From a virus, in IMG/VR virus record IMGVR_UViG_3300025264_000007, positions 1 through 64,000 of that record: DNA of 64,000 nucleotides; one strand, 5' to 3'. Below the pieces are notes generated by a model. The model had not been told where the DNA came from. It saw nothing but the letters and a program-made list of their open reading frames with translations, and did not search any database. A program made the translations under genes and the position numbers. This document shows positions 22,359 through 29,887 of the stretch, one piece after another (position 1 is the stretch's first letter; every line of letters starts with the position of its first letter).

Positions 22359-22816
22359 CCGTCTGTTCCAGTAGGGGTGATCTCCACCAGTTCAATAGCG
22401 AAGTTTAGCGTCTTGCCTGCCAGAGGGTGATTCACGTCGAAGGTGACCTCCTCATCCGTGCTGCTGGTGACGGTGGCCATCACCGGCTGTCCGTTGGGAG
22501 CCATGAGCGGAACCTCTGATCCATCCGTGAGATCCAGATCCTCCGGAAACACATCGCGCTGAATAGTGGTGACTGCTTCCGCGTTGGGATCGCCGTAAGC
22601 ATCTTCCGGGTCGAGGGTGATGGTGCGCTTTTCGCCCGGCGTCATGCCGGCAACTGCTTGGTCGAACCCGGCAATGAGTTCGCCGGATCCGAGGGTAAAT
22701 GTGAGGGGAGTTTCGCGTTCGTATGAATTGTCGAACTCGCTCCCGTCATCGAGGGTGCCGCGGTAGTGAACCGCAACGGTATCGCCTGTTTGGGCTGTGG
22801 GGGTGGTGGTTGTCAT
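22355..22816 (-). CDS. slyD: FKBP/SlyD-type peptidyl-prolyl isomerase
   Basis: The family catalyses cis-trans isomerisation of prolyl bonds and helps folding. The protein (153 aa) shows the VHYRGTLDDGSEFDNSYER and GSGELIAGFDQAVAGM segments, a DPEDAYGD flap, an insert-in-flap chaperone domain (IQRDVFPEDLDLTDGSEV) and a VDVNHPLAGKTL-like return strand, all typical of SlyD. The His-rich metal tail of E. coli SlyD is absent. It is coupled on both sides by 4-nt overlaps. It adds to the folding factors encoded by this phage. Confidence 0.92.
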   Translation of the reverse strand: MTTTTPTAQTGDTVAVHYRGTLDDGSEFDNSYERETPLTFTLGSGELIAGFDQAVAGMTPGEKRTITLDPEDAYGDPNAEAVTTIQRDVFPEDLDLTDGSEVPLMAPNGQPVMATVTSSTDEEVTFDVNHPLAGKTLNFAIELVEITPTGTDG

Positions 22817-23355
22817 GAGTTATCTTCTCCTAGATAAAAGTCTTTACAGACTTGTTCGAATTTATTAATAGCGTTCCACAAAAGTGTGTCGAGGTCATCG
22901 ACTCCATGGTCAGGATAGTTGTCGTCGTAATACCTGGCCACTTCGTCAGCATCAAGGGACAGGAGTTCTTTGTCTTGCAGAACCTCCCCATCCATGCAAG
23001 CGTAGCCCCCTACTCGGCACTCGTCCTCCGAAATAGTTGTCATGGTGACTAGCCGATTCTGAAAATATGAGGTGTCGCGACTCGCAGCTAGAACCCAACC
23101 TTTGGGTCTCTCCCACTTTGTTTCCAAAGTAACGAGAAGGCGCTCAGTAGAAGGATCGTAATCGTAGTCAGCGACCTCTATCCACCCCACGCTACTCCAC
23201 TCGTCAGCATTAGGCACAAGTTGGAACAGTAACGAGTCTGACCCAAGCGCAGCACCTGTCGCATCATAATCGAAGGCAAAATCTTCTGCTTGCTCAGGCG
23301 TAATACCGTAAACGGTGACGTAGCTTCGGGTGGCGTCAATTTTAGTGCTCGTCAT
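22813..23355 (-). CDS. Acidic protein, unknown
   Basis: This 180-residue acidic protein has a ferredoxin-like beginning (SYVTVYGITPEQAEDFAFDY) and a beta-rich middle (VGWIEVADYDYDPSTERLL..LETKWERP). It sits between a methyltransferase and SlyD with 4-nt overlaps on both sides, so it is co-translated. No family is recognised with confidence. Confidence 0.7.
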   Translation of the reverse strand: MTSTKIDATRSYVTVYGITPEQAEDFAFDYDATGAALGSDSLLFQLVPNADEWSSVGWIEVADYDYDPSTERLLVTLETKWERPKGWVLAASRDTSYFQNRLVTMTTISEDECRVGGYACMDGEVLQDKELLSLDADEVARYYDDNYPDHGVDDLDTLLWNAINKFEQVCKDFYLGEDNS

Positions 23356-24116
23356 CTGTTTTCTCCTTTTTCTAGGTGATTACAAAGATTATCTAGTCGT
23401 TCCAATGATTTTTCTAGATAATCTTCTTCTATTTCACACCCTTTAAATGATCGTTCTGTGTTGGCGCAAGCAATCATCGTCGATCCACTCCCGCTAAAAC
23501 AGTCTAACACAATATCGCCAGGGTGTGTATGGGCTTTAATCATTCTTTCAATTAAAACGATAGGTTTTTGGGTAGGATGCCATCCGGCGTATTCTTTGCT
23601 CGTGGTGTGATTGTTTTTCGCCCACACATCAGTCGGAATCTTCCCCAGGGGGTTATTTTGGGCTCCGGCCCGCACATTTTTGGGCATTTTGTAAGGAATT
23701 CGCACGTTGTCGGCATAAAATGGGAACTCTTTTCCCTTAGAATACATTAAAACATCTTCGTGCTTGCGAGGGAACTTTTTCCTTGTGCGGCCGCCCCAGT
23801 CATACGACCAAATGATCCAATTCTGGTAGTGAGCGTCCGGAATATTATTCAATACGTCTAGCTTGTAGCGTAAAAAGGTGTCTTTTTTGGTAGTTCCCCA
23901 CACATAAAAGCAGGCACCCGGCTTCATTACGCGAAAACATTCTTTGGTCCATTGGTCGCACCATCTTAAATAGTCTCCCTCGGAAGCCCACTGGTTATCC
24001 CAGGAATCTTTGATAATTTCAAAGTAAGGAGGGTCAACAATGACCAAGTCTATTGATTCATCCGCCACCGTCTTGAGGTAGGAAAGGCAATCAGCTTTCT
24101 GAAGATCCGCTGTCAT
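23352..24116 (-). CDS. DNA (adenine-N6/cytosine-N4) methyltransferase, beta-class order
   Basis: This 254-residue enzyme has motif IV DPPY at 28-31, then the target-recognition middle and finally the SAM-binding motif DCFSGSGST. That order (catalytic motif before SAM motif) is the beta class of amino-methyltransferases. The HPTQKP block is also typical. DPPY favours N6-adenine. Its recognition site cannot be deduced. No restriction partner is adjacent, so it may be an orphan that protects phage DNA. Confidence 0.9.
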   Translation of the reverse strand: MTADLQKADCLSYLKTVADESIDLVIVDPPYFEIIKDSWDNQWASEGDYLRWCDQWTKECFRVMKPGACFYVWGTTKKDTFLRYKLDVLNNIPDAHYQNWIIWSYDWGGRTRKKFPRKHEDVLMYSKGKEFPFYADNVRIPYKMPKNVRAGAQNNPLGKIPTDVWAKNNHTTSKEYAGWHPTQKPIVLIERMIKAHTHPGDIVLDCFSGSGSTMIACANTERSFKGCEIEEDYLEKSLERLDNLCNHLEKGENR

Positions 24117-24366
24117 TTTCTCTCACAATTATCTCGACGTCAGTAGTGTCGGTTTCCATCTCAATCCATACTCTTGCTCCACAACTCAAAGGTTTGTGGG
24201 GTCGATAGATCACCTTGGCTAATTCTATACCATCTTTGGTTTTGATTATAGCTTCGTGGGCATAATTATTTTCTTTATATGTTTTTACCGTCAAAACAGG
24301 CTCGTCAGTTCCGTGCTTTGTGTTGCGCTTGATGACGTGTTGGTTAACGTGGATGATCTTTTTCAT
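24091..24366 (-). CDS. Conserved small phage protein (HVNQHVIKRN family), unknown
   Basis: This 91-residue protein reads KKIIHVNQHVIKRNTKHG, LTVKTYKENNYAHEAII and RPHKPLSCGARVWIE. I recognise this combination from small conserved proteins of large marine phages, without known function. It ends in an acidic Ser-rich tail that overlaps the methyltransferase start by 26 nt. Confidence 0.8.
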   Translation of the reverse strand: MKKIIHVNQHVIKRNTKHGTDEPVLTVKTYKENNYAHEAIIKTKDGIELAKVIYRPHKPLSCGARVWIEMETDTTDVEIIVRENDSGSSES

Positions 24367-24379
24367 ACTAGCCCTTTCA

Positions 24380-24409
24380 GAGCAGGGCCAGCTATAGCTG
24401 GCCCTGCTC
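24380..24409. repeat. Perfect 30-bp palindrome
   Basis: GAGCAGGGCCAGC, TATA, GCTGGCCCTGCTC is a perfect palindrome with a 13-bp stem. It lies between the ParB-like gene and the next gene and lacks a T-run, so it is not a classical terminator. It could be a dyad binding site (for example for the adjacent ParB-like protein) or an RNA hairpin for processing or transcript stability. Confidence 0.75.
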
Positions 24410-24417
24410 CTTGGAAG

Positions 24418-25593
24418 TTACTCGTCTTCATCATCAACGATGAACGAAGGATCATCAACAGGAATTAATCTCCCATTGTCCATCGCCTCTTTGTCTTGGA
24501 CCATCTTCTGCGGTAACCGCAACAAGTCATCATTGAGGGTGCGAGCACGATACCCCCCAGCATGCAGTTTTTCAACTGCCTCCGCCTGGGTGACTCCGTC
24601 GGGAATCTTCACGACAAGAAGCTTTTGGGTGGGCTCCCACCGCTCGCTCATGAAGGTTTCAAGGGCGTCGTCTACGGCGGACTCGCCGTTCCTCACGGGA
24701 AAGTGAACACCCCAACGAGCAACCTTATCCCAATCATCGTCACTCTTTGCGAGTTCGCCGATGAACGTTCCAAGATTACGCTCCCAATTAGCCCCATCGC
24801 CACTACAAATCCGAACCACAGCATCGGCATCATCTAGAGTGAGATGCCGATTGGCCATGTTGTAAGCGAAGTGCGCTGCGCCTTCTACTCCTTTGCCTCG
24901 ATAATTCCGCACTTGGTAAACTATTTGGCTGTTGTTGTCGATAATTCGCTGGGAGATCTCTTTTAATTTAGTCTCTGCCAGAGGATAGTTTTTCCGCAAC
25001 CAAGTATTCATAGCTTTTTTGCGCGTTTCATCGCGGACAGCCTGGTCCCCGAACAAACCGTCTACAAATCCCTGATTGAGTGCTTTTTCCGCTTCAGTCG
25101 CTGTGCAAGGCAGTTTGACCTCGGGCCCGTTAAACGATGCTTGAACTAGCATGCGCTGACCGTCGGTGTCAAAGAAATCGTGAGGTAACGTGATTGCACG
25201 AATTTTTGTGCCGTTAGCTGGGTCGAATGATTTGCACTTTTCGTTGGCAAACAAGTCGGAGACCGCCGTGAAGCGATGAACCCCCTCAATTATTTTGAAT
25301 TTCTTCGAACTGTTGGGAGCTTCTTGAATTATGATGGGAACCTCCAAGCCATTGTTCCAAATCGCTATGGTTATTTTCTTAAGGTGCCCGTCATGAGTTG
25401 TCTCCACATGGCGAATCTGACTCTCGTCATGTGGGGCTGCAATTAAAGCAAGATTTACCAGGGAGTCTTCTTGGTCTTCAATCAATTGCGTGATCAACTC
25501 TACGACCGCCGTGGTGTAAGCAACCCCCTTGAGGGATTTAATATGTGAGATCCTATTTCGCATCTCTTGGGTTTCATACCATTGTTTTTTCAT
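24418..25593 (-). CDS. ParB/Srx-like nuclease-domain protein
   Basis: This 391-residue protein has a ParB N-terminal-like segment with IEGVHRFTAVSDLF and an upstream strand VPIIIQE, which is the ParB/Sulfiredoxin core. A long helical central region and an acidic tail (VDDPSFIVDDEDE) follow. Such proteins in phages bind or nick DNA, or modulate transcription. It starts with ATG in an A+T-rich leader. A 30-bp palindrome lies just downstream. Confidence 0.75.
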   Translation of the reverse strand: MKKQWYETQEMRNRISHIKSLKGVAYTTAVVELITQLIEDQEDSLVNLALIAAPHDESQIRHVETTHDGHLKKITIAIWNNGLEVPIIIQEAPNSSKKFKIIEGVHRFTAVSDLFANEKCKSFDPANGTKIRAITLPHDFFDTDGQRMLVQASFNGPEVKLPCTATEAEKALNQGFVDGLFGDQAVRDETRKKAMNTWLRKNYPLAETKLKEISQRIIDNNSQIVYQVRNYRGKGVEGAAHFAYNMANRHLTLDDADAVVRICSGDGANWERNLGTFIGELAKSDDDWDKVARWGVHFPVRNGESAVDDALETFMSERWEPTQKLLVVKIPDGVTQAEAVEKLHAGGYRARTLNDDLLRLPQKMVQDKEAMDNGRLIPVDDPSFIVDDEDE

Positions 25594-25742
25594 TTGGTTT
25601 TTTCCTCTATTTGAGTCGCATTGACTCGTTAAAAAGATCTAATATTCACCATGAATATCTTGATCGTAAATGAAATTACCATTCACCTCTCATGGTTGAG
25701 CTTCTTGTAAGATCCTCCTTCCGTCTATTCTTATATCTTATA

Positions 25743-25943
25743 TTATCCCTCTTTGGGTGAGGCGTTAAGCTTTTTTTCTAAAATAACAATGCGTGCATCA
25801 AGTTCCATTTGGATGCGGGCTACTTCGTCGAGTTGTGCAGTTAAATAATTGATAGACCCTACCAAAAGATCAAAAACTTCCTTGGTAAAGGGGAGGAAGA
25901 TATCCGCCTCCGGCGGGCGCTCAGGAGGAGTTTCGTCAGTCAT
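25743..25943 (-). CDS. Small coiled-coil protein, unknown
   Basis: I chose the ATG at 25941-25943. The 66-residue product has a Pro/Glu-rich N-terminus and a heptad-like helix (QLDEVARIQMELDARIVILEKKL) that should form a coiled coil. Function is unknown. Confidence 0.65.
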   Translation of the reverse strand: MTDETPPERPPEADIFLPFTKEVFDLLVGSINYLTAQLDEVARIQMELDARIVILEKKLNASPKEG

Positions 25944-26007
25944 CAATGTTCTTTCTTAAAATTGTCGTTCCCTCTCTTGCGAGTTTATTATATGATATTT
26001 TTTTCAT
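25936..26007 (-). CDS. Possible 23-residue peptide
   Basis: The frame begins in an ATGA overlap with the upstream gene and ends in TGA overlapping the start of the coiled-coil gene. The chain of overlaps suggests translational coupling, but a peptide of 23 residues cannot be judged by content. Confidence 0.3.
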   Translation of the reverse strand: MKKISYNKLAREGTTILRKNIDD

Positions 26008-26156
26008 CTTCTGCCGCCTCTTAGTCGATTTATTTGTATTTCTAATTGTTTTATAAGATCTGTCGTGGGTACCCGATATGCGTCGCGCAGTATCAGAGAG
26101 AGAGTGCTCTTGAAATTCGCTAAAGCCGAAGCTATTTCCTCCTTAGAATTCTTCAT
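26004..26156 (-). CDS. 50-residue helical protein, unknown
   Basis: The frame encodes KNSKEEIASALANFKSTLSL and a basic amphipathic C-terminal helix (LIKQLEIQINRLRGGRR). It starts with ATG, without a clear ribosome binding site; a good AAGGAGG occurs a few codons inside the frame. Confidence 0.45.
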   Translation of the reverse strand: MKNSKEEIASALANFKSTLSLILRDAYRVPTTDLIKQLEIQINRLRGGRR

Positions 26157-26222
26157 AGGCTGGTCAATCTGGAGTCGTCACAACGATTACTTTAGTTCTC
26201 ACACGCACGGGTCTATGCTGCT

Positions 26223-26342
26223 CTAGAAAAGCAGGTAATAGCTGATGACACAGCCCATGACTGCACCGAAAGCAGCACACAGCGCCACCTGAAGAAGCAT
26301 CAACTTTCTATCGTATTTGGGGAGCTTGCTTATTCTTTTCAT
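26223..26342 (-). CDS. 39-residue membrane peptide
   Basis: The peptide has a basic start (MKRISKLPKYDRKL) and one membrane span (LQVALCAAFGAVMGCVISYYLLF). Its ATG overlaps the upstream stop as ATGA. It is one of a string of tiny membrane peptides here. Confidence 0.55.
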   Translation of the reverse strand: MKRISKLPKYDRKLMLLQVALCAAFGAVMGCVISYYLLF

Positions 26343-26464
26343 TGGTCTTCCTTGTTTCTTCTTCTCGTTATGCTCTCTAGGAAGGAGCTAGCTGTGTTGG
26401 TTATAGCTCTCCCGAACATAAAGCCTATTACTACTACTGCTGTTGCTATAATAAATGTTTTCAT
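26339..26464 (-). CDS. 41-residue membrane peptide
   Basis: The peptide reads MKT followed by FIIATAVVVIGFMFGRA and a polar basic tail (TRRRNKEDQ). It is coupled to the next peptide by a 4-nt overlap. It resembles the peptide at 22242-22358. Confidence 0.55.
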   Translation of the reverse strand: MKTFIIATAVVVIGFMFGRAITNTASSFLESITRRRNKEDQ

Positions 26465-26487
26465 TTTATTTCTTGGTGCCTTTCATG

Positions 26488-26865
26488 TCAGAATTCTTCG
26501 CAAGTTGATTCGGCTGGGTCACAGTCAAGTGGCGTTTGCCAACCGTTCTCAAGCGGGAAGTAGTAGGAGCGCACCGCATGAGGCTGAAAGTTTTGCTGCG
26601 AAGCCACAGCCAAAACCAAAAGCTTTTCGTTGGTGTTGACACCGAAAACAAATCGGCATCCCCTAAGAAGCCCAGGCACATGCTTATTGTTGAGGGATTT
26701 GGGGTCTTTGGTGAGCACCCCAACCGCAATCACCCTGCAAAACCGATAGTAGCGTTGCATCTCGACGGTGCGAACATCCAGCCGTTGGCAGCAATGCTGT
26801 TCTGGTGTGGCGGGAGCGTGTGAGCACCCCACAAATATTAATGATGTCATTAAAATATATTTCAT
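26488..26865 (-). CDS. Lipoprotein A of a tandem pair
   Basis: I chose the ATG at 26863-26865 behind GAAAGGAACACA. The signal peptide MKYILMTSLIFVGC ends in a lipobox with Cys14, so the protein should be lipid-anchored. The mature part starts SHAPATPEQHCCQRLDVRT, closely matching the neighbour at 26862-27143, so the two arose by duplication. It has several Cys residues. Phage lipoproteins often block superinfection or act as spanins; which applies here is unknown. Confidence 0.75.
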   Translation of the reverse strand: MKYILMTSLIFVGCSHAPATPEQHCCQRLDVRTVEMQRYYRFCRVIAVGVLTKDPKSLNNKHVPGLLRGCRFVFGVNTNEKLLVLAVASQQNFQPHAVRSYYFPLENGWQTPLDCDPAESTCEEF

Positions 26866-27143
26866 TGTGTTCCTTTCACTGCAAAAACATATTTGCAAAT
26901 GTCTAAGCCTTCTTTAATATTCTTTACTGCCTTGGGGTCATGCGGGAATCGGTTCTCTAAGAAAGCAAGTCCGATGCATAGCCTTTCAAATCTTCCAAGA
27001 GTGTCGGTACGCAGCTTCAGGCGCTTGCAGCATTGCCCCCCCTCTGAGGGAATTGGTTGCGCATGAGAGCAACTGGTTACAAGGAGGGCGCTACAAACAA
27101 TGATAGCTAAGAGAACTATAAACTCTAGGGGATTGAGATTCAT
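26862..27143 (-). CDS. Lipoprotein B of a tandem pair
   Basis: The ATG at 27141-27143 follows CCAGGAAAAAAAGAAA. A hydrophobic signal (EFIVLLAIIVCSALLVTSC) ends in a lipobox Cys, and the mature part begins SHAQPIPSEGGQCCKRLKLRT, the same pattern as lipoprotein A. Both also share CRxxxG/ICKYVFAV-type C-terminal segments. It overlaps both neighbours by 4 nt. Confidence 0.75.
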   Translation of the reverse strand: MNLNPLEFIVLLAIIVCSALLVTSCSHAQPIPSEGGQCCKRLKLRTDTLGRFERLCIGLAFLENRFPHDPKAVKNIKEGLDICKYVFAVKGTQ

Positions 27144-27433
27144 TTTCTTTTTTTCCTGGGCTGCGGAATGCCGGCCTCGTTCATTAAGAAATCTAAATGC
27201 CACTGGTCAAAAGCGTTTATCTCTTTTTGTCTTTTTCGCCGCTCGCGCTTGTAATCGATCTTTGGAACCCATCCCATATAATACATGACCGAGCGCAAAA
27301 CACGCGGGTCTTGCTTCTTTAGCATTTGTACAATTTGATGTGCTTTTGCACGAACCTGACGGTGGGTCAGGGGTTTAGTGTTGTACCCATTGTGCGTGGT
27401 GATGTACCCCGCTAAAAGCAAACTAACCATCAT
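27140..27433 (-). CDS. Small basic protein with N-terminal hydrophobic segment
   Basis: This 97-residue protein starts MMVSLLLAGYITTHNG, continues with a basic helix (THRQVRAKAHQIVQMLKK) and ends in PRKKRK. It overlaps the methyltransferase stop by 11 nt. No family is recognised. Confidence 0.6.
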   Translation of the reverse strand: MMVSLLLAGYITTHNGYNTKPLTHRQVRAKAHQIVQMLKKQDPRVLRSVMYYMGWVPKIDYKRERRKRQKEINAFDQWHLDFLMNEAGIPQPRKKRK

Positions 27434-28313
27434 TTAAGACCAAGTGCGCCTGCGCTTTTCGGATGCGTTCGATTGCTAGCTCGCGATACTCGTCGTTGAT
27501 TTCAAACCCGATAAAGTCGCGGTTATTTTCGAGCGCCACCACTGCGGTGGTACCAGATCCAATAAAGGGATCGAGAACAACTCCGCCCTCAGGGCAACTC
27601 GATAAAATAGGATCAGCGATGAGTTCTGGCGGATAAACAGCAAAGTGGGCACCTCGATAGCTTTTTGTAGAGATATCCCATACCGTAAACTTCGGGCGCG
27701 TCAGTGTTTCGCCGGCTTCAATACGCTTGCGGAGTTTTTCGTAGTGAGAAGCTTGATTGACACTCGAAATGGCAAAACCTTCTTTGCCATGAGCATCTTT
27801 ATCTTTACGTTTACTAATATTGTTCTTGGAGAATGCGCGACGGATCGAAATCTCTTTCTGCGGCACTCGCGGTTGATCAAAGTAATAACCCTTAGTAACC
27901 TTAGTAAACATGTAAAGTTTTTCGTGGCTTACCCAAAACCGATCTTTGGCCGACATGGGTTGGGGATTGGGCTTGCTCCAAATCACTTCGTTACGCAAAA
28001 TCCACCCACGATTGGTCATTTCAATTTCAAATCGGCTAGGAATCTGTGCAAGACACTTCTTAATATAAGTGTCACCGATGTTGACCCAGCACACCCCTGT
28101 CTTTTTAAGCACTCGTTGAACTTCGTCGAAAATATTACACAGATCATTCACATAATCTTGATAACTTTCTTCCAAGCCAATCTGGCGATCCTTTTTATAA
28201 TCACGAAGATTATAATAGGGAGGTGAGGTGATACACATGTCAACCGACTCGGCAGGAAGCTTCTGAAGTTCTTCCAGCGAGTCGCCTAAATGAATGACGT
28301 TTCTCTCTAGCAT
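27423..28313 (-). CDS. DNA methyltransferase, TSPPY (probable N4-cytosine) type
   Basis: This 296-residue enzyme has motif IV TSPPYYNLRDY near residue 30 and the SAM motif DPFIGSGTT near the C-terminus, the beta-class order. TSPPY is typical of N4-cytosine methyltransferases, although adenine enzymes with this motif exist. It overlaps the upstream gene by 7 nt. That gene may encode its restriction partner. Confidence 0.9.
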   Translation of the reverse strand: MLERNVIHLGDSLEELQKLPAESVDMCITSPPYYNLRDYKKDRQIGLEESYQDYVNDLCNIFDEVQRVLKKTGVCWVNIGDTYIKKCLAQIPSRFEIEMTNRGWILRNEVIWSKPNPQPMSAKDRFWVSHEKLYMFTKVTKGYYFDQPRVPQKEISIRRAFSKNNISKRKDKDAHGKEGFAISSVNQASHYEKLRKRIEAGETLTRPKFTVWDISTKSYRGAHFAVYPPELIADPILSSCPEGGVVLDPFIGSGTTAVVALENNRDFIGFEINDEYRELAIERIRKAQAHLVLNDG

Positions 28314-28915
28314 GCGAGCCCCTCTTCAATCCGTTCAATCGCGTCATCGCGCAATTCTTTCGCCGTGGGATAATCCTTTTTAGCATGATTTGGTTCGAAC
28401 TTAAAGGTCGAGTAGGGAAAAAGTTCTTCAAACCTGAGCAGCCGTCGCCACGACGCAGCGCGGTAGACCTTGCGCTTGGAAAAGGCGCAGGATGCCGCGC
28501 TTCCGAGCACTTCAAGCTCATAAAGACCCTTCACAGTCTCGGCAGGAATCTCGTAGGCTAAGGGCTTGCCGCCGTCATAAATGGGGTTCATGTCGAGAAC
28601 CACATATGAGTCTACCTTTTCCAACTTATCATAGAAAGTGCTTTCTTCGAAGAACCTTCCCTTGCCCGTTGCCGTTGAAGGAGCAAAACTAAGCTTTGTC
28701 TTCATGTTCCGCACTTCGATGCGGGATGACCAGTGGTCATTGCCGGCGATTACATCGTAGGCTTCCTGTCCTGGCACGGTGCGCCCATCAACGAGGCGAG
28801 CGACGGTGCGCTCGGCTTGCGCTGACATTGAGTTACAGTTCATATTCCGAACGAATTCGTCTCGCGTATCGCCGTAACCCTCCGCGATCTTATCCATGTT
28901 CCAATTGATTTCCAT
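28307..28915 (-). CDS. Candidate restriction-endonuclease-like partner of the methyltransferase
   Basis: This 202-residue protein overlaps the methyltransferase gene by 7 nt. Its centre reads YDVIAGNDHWSSRIEVRNM followed by FAPSTATGKGR and KVDSYVVLDM. An Asp followed by E-V-R after about 12 residues resembles a PD-(D/E)xK core with Arg in place of Lys, a layout seen in several type II restriction enzymes. The adjacency supports a restriction-modification pair. The nuclease call is uncertain because the catalytic Lys is not seen. Confidence 0.5.
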   Translation of the reverse strand: MEINWNMDKIAEGYGDTRDEFVRNMNCNSMSAQAERTVARLVDGRTVPGQEAYDVIAGNDHWSSRIEVRNMKTKLSFAPSTATGKGRFFEESTFYDKLEKVDSYVVLDMNPIYDGGKPLAYEIPAETVKGLYELEVLGSAASCAFSKRKVYRAASWRRLLRFEELFPYSTFKFEPNHAKKDYPTAKELRDDAIERIEEGLAC

Positions 28916-28952
28916 CGTGGCAGCCTTTCATTATAGTTGTTCCACGCTTACT

Positions 28953-28980
28953 AGAATACCTTACTTTGGTAAGAAGTCAA
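28953..28980 (-). promoter_or_regulatory. Sigma70-like promoter
   Basis: The -35 TTGACT (28975-28980) is 16 nt from a -10 TATTCT (28953-28958). No TG extension is present. It drives the 28307-28915 and methyltransferase genes. Confidence 0.65.
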
Positions 28981-29201
28981 GTTTTATTTTTGTTACGTTG
29001 TTCGGCTTCGAAGCCTCGCCGCAGAATCCGGCTGACCGAATTGGGTGATTCTATGACTTTCATCAGCGCACCGCAGACAGGGCAGTTAGGAGCTTGAATA
29101 TCTCGGGGATCAAAATAAAAAACAAACTTGCATTCTTTCACGAGATCGTTGTTGCGAGTCCCCGCGGAGGAGCACTGCCAGTTGGGTGGCGGAGAAGTCA
29201 T
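28977..29201 (-). CDS. Small zinc-ribbon protein, unknown
   Basis: This 74-residue protein has Cys residues in CSSAGTRN and a CPVCGALMKV zinc knuckle in its centre. The first part mentions WQCSS and KECKFVFYFDPRD, so four Cys could bind zinc. It is probably a nucleic-acid or protein-binding adapter. Confidence 0.65.
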   Translation of the reverse strand: MTSPPPNWQCSSAGTRNNDLVKECKFVFYFDPRDIQAPNCPVCGALMKVIESPNSVSRILRRGFEAEQRNKNKT

Positions 29202-29214
29202 TTTATTCCTTTCG

Positions 29215-29289
29215 TCAGCCGTAACAAATCAGATACATCATAACAGCAAGGGAAGCTGCGATCAAAATATCTATCGTAGTTGGCTTCAT
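29215..29289 (-). CDS. Possible 24-residue membrane peptide
   Basis: The frame starts in an ATGA overlap and encodes one hydrophobic span (IDILIAASLAVMMYLICYG). It fits the set of small membrane peptides of this phage, but its size makes it uncertain. Confidence 0.4.
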   Translation of the reverse strand: MKPTTIDILIAASLAVMMYLICYG

Positions 29290-29585
29290 ACCTTAAGTAG
29301 GTATTTTTGAGCCAAGATTGCCTTACAAAAATATTTTTTCTCCCCAATTTGAAGTTCATAGGTTAGCGGTTGGTTAAGTTTATTAGTTTTGACTTGAACC
29401 ACTAAAGCTAGTTTTCCCTCTAAAGCATCTTTGGTCAGCCGAAAAGGCGGATCATAAAACGAGTCGTATCGTTCAGCAGGGCACTCACTTAAGAACTTGT
29501 CTTTGCCAGCGCGCGCGCAGCACAGGCTCCAGCCATGCTCATTGACAATCACTTGCAAAAGGTCGCCTGCCGTGAACTGTTTCAT
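29286..29585 (-). CDS. GDLV-family-like small protein
   Basis: This 99-residue protein starts MKQFTAGDLLQVIVNEHG and has LEGKLALVVQVKT in the centre, matching the layout of the GDLV family (Gly-Asp-Leu-hydrophobic strand, then a LALVV strand). It overlaps the upstream gene by 4 nt. The predicted fold is a small beta-barrel. Confidence 0.7.
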   Translation of the reverse strand: MKQFTAGDLLQVIVNEHGWSLCCARAGKDKFLSECPAERYDSFYDPPFRLTKDALEGKLALVVQVKTNKLNQPLTYELQIGEKKYFCKAILAQKYLLKV

Positions 29586-29887
29586 TCATCGGGGGTCTCA
29601 AATTCAGGTAAGGGAGCAACAGTTCCGGTGTGGTTATGAAGCATATTAGCAAATTGGTAAAGTTGAGCGCCCATTTCGGCTGCAAGTTCAGCCGTCTCGC
29701 TCATCATCTCCGGATCGAGCACCATCTCTGTTGCTCGTTTTGCGCCCCCATCGGCTACTTCTTCGATCAGACGTTTCATCTGAACCGACAGGTCGCCATA
29801 CATGCTAGGGAGATCCAGCGCGTCTTTAGTGACTTGAGGAAGGATTTCCTCGTAAATAAGTTGATAGTTGATGATGGGGTAAGTCAT
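29582..29887 (-). CDS. Acidic helical protein, unknown
   Basis: This 101-residue protein is helical (LIYEEILPQVTKDALDLP and AEMGAQLYQFANMLHNH) and acidic. It is coupled to both neighbours by 4-nt overlaps. No family is recognised. Confidence 0.7.
   Translation of the reverse strand: MTYPIINYQLIYEEILPQVTKDALDLPSMYGDLSVQMKRLIEEVADGGAKRATEMVLDPEMMSETAELAAEMGAQLYQFANMLHNHTGTVAPLPEFETPDE

Noticed and set aside
26352-26823. Plus-strand frames opposite the lipoproteins
   Set aside because: They have no ribosome sites, while the minus-strand genes have signal peptides and coupled overlaps.
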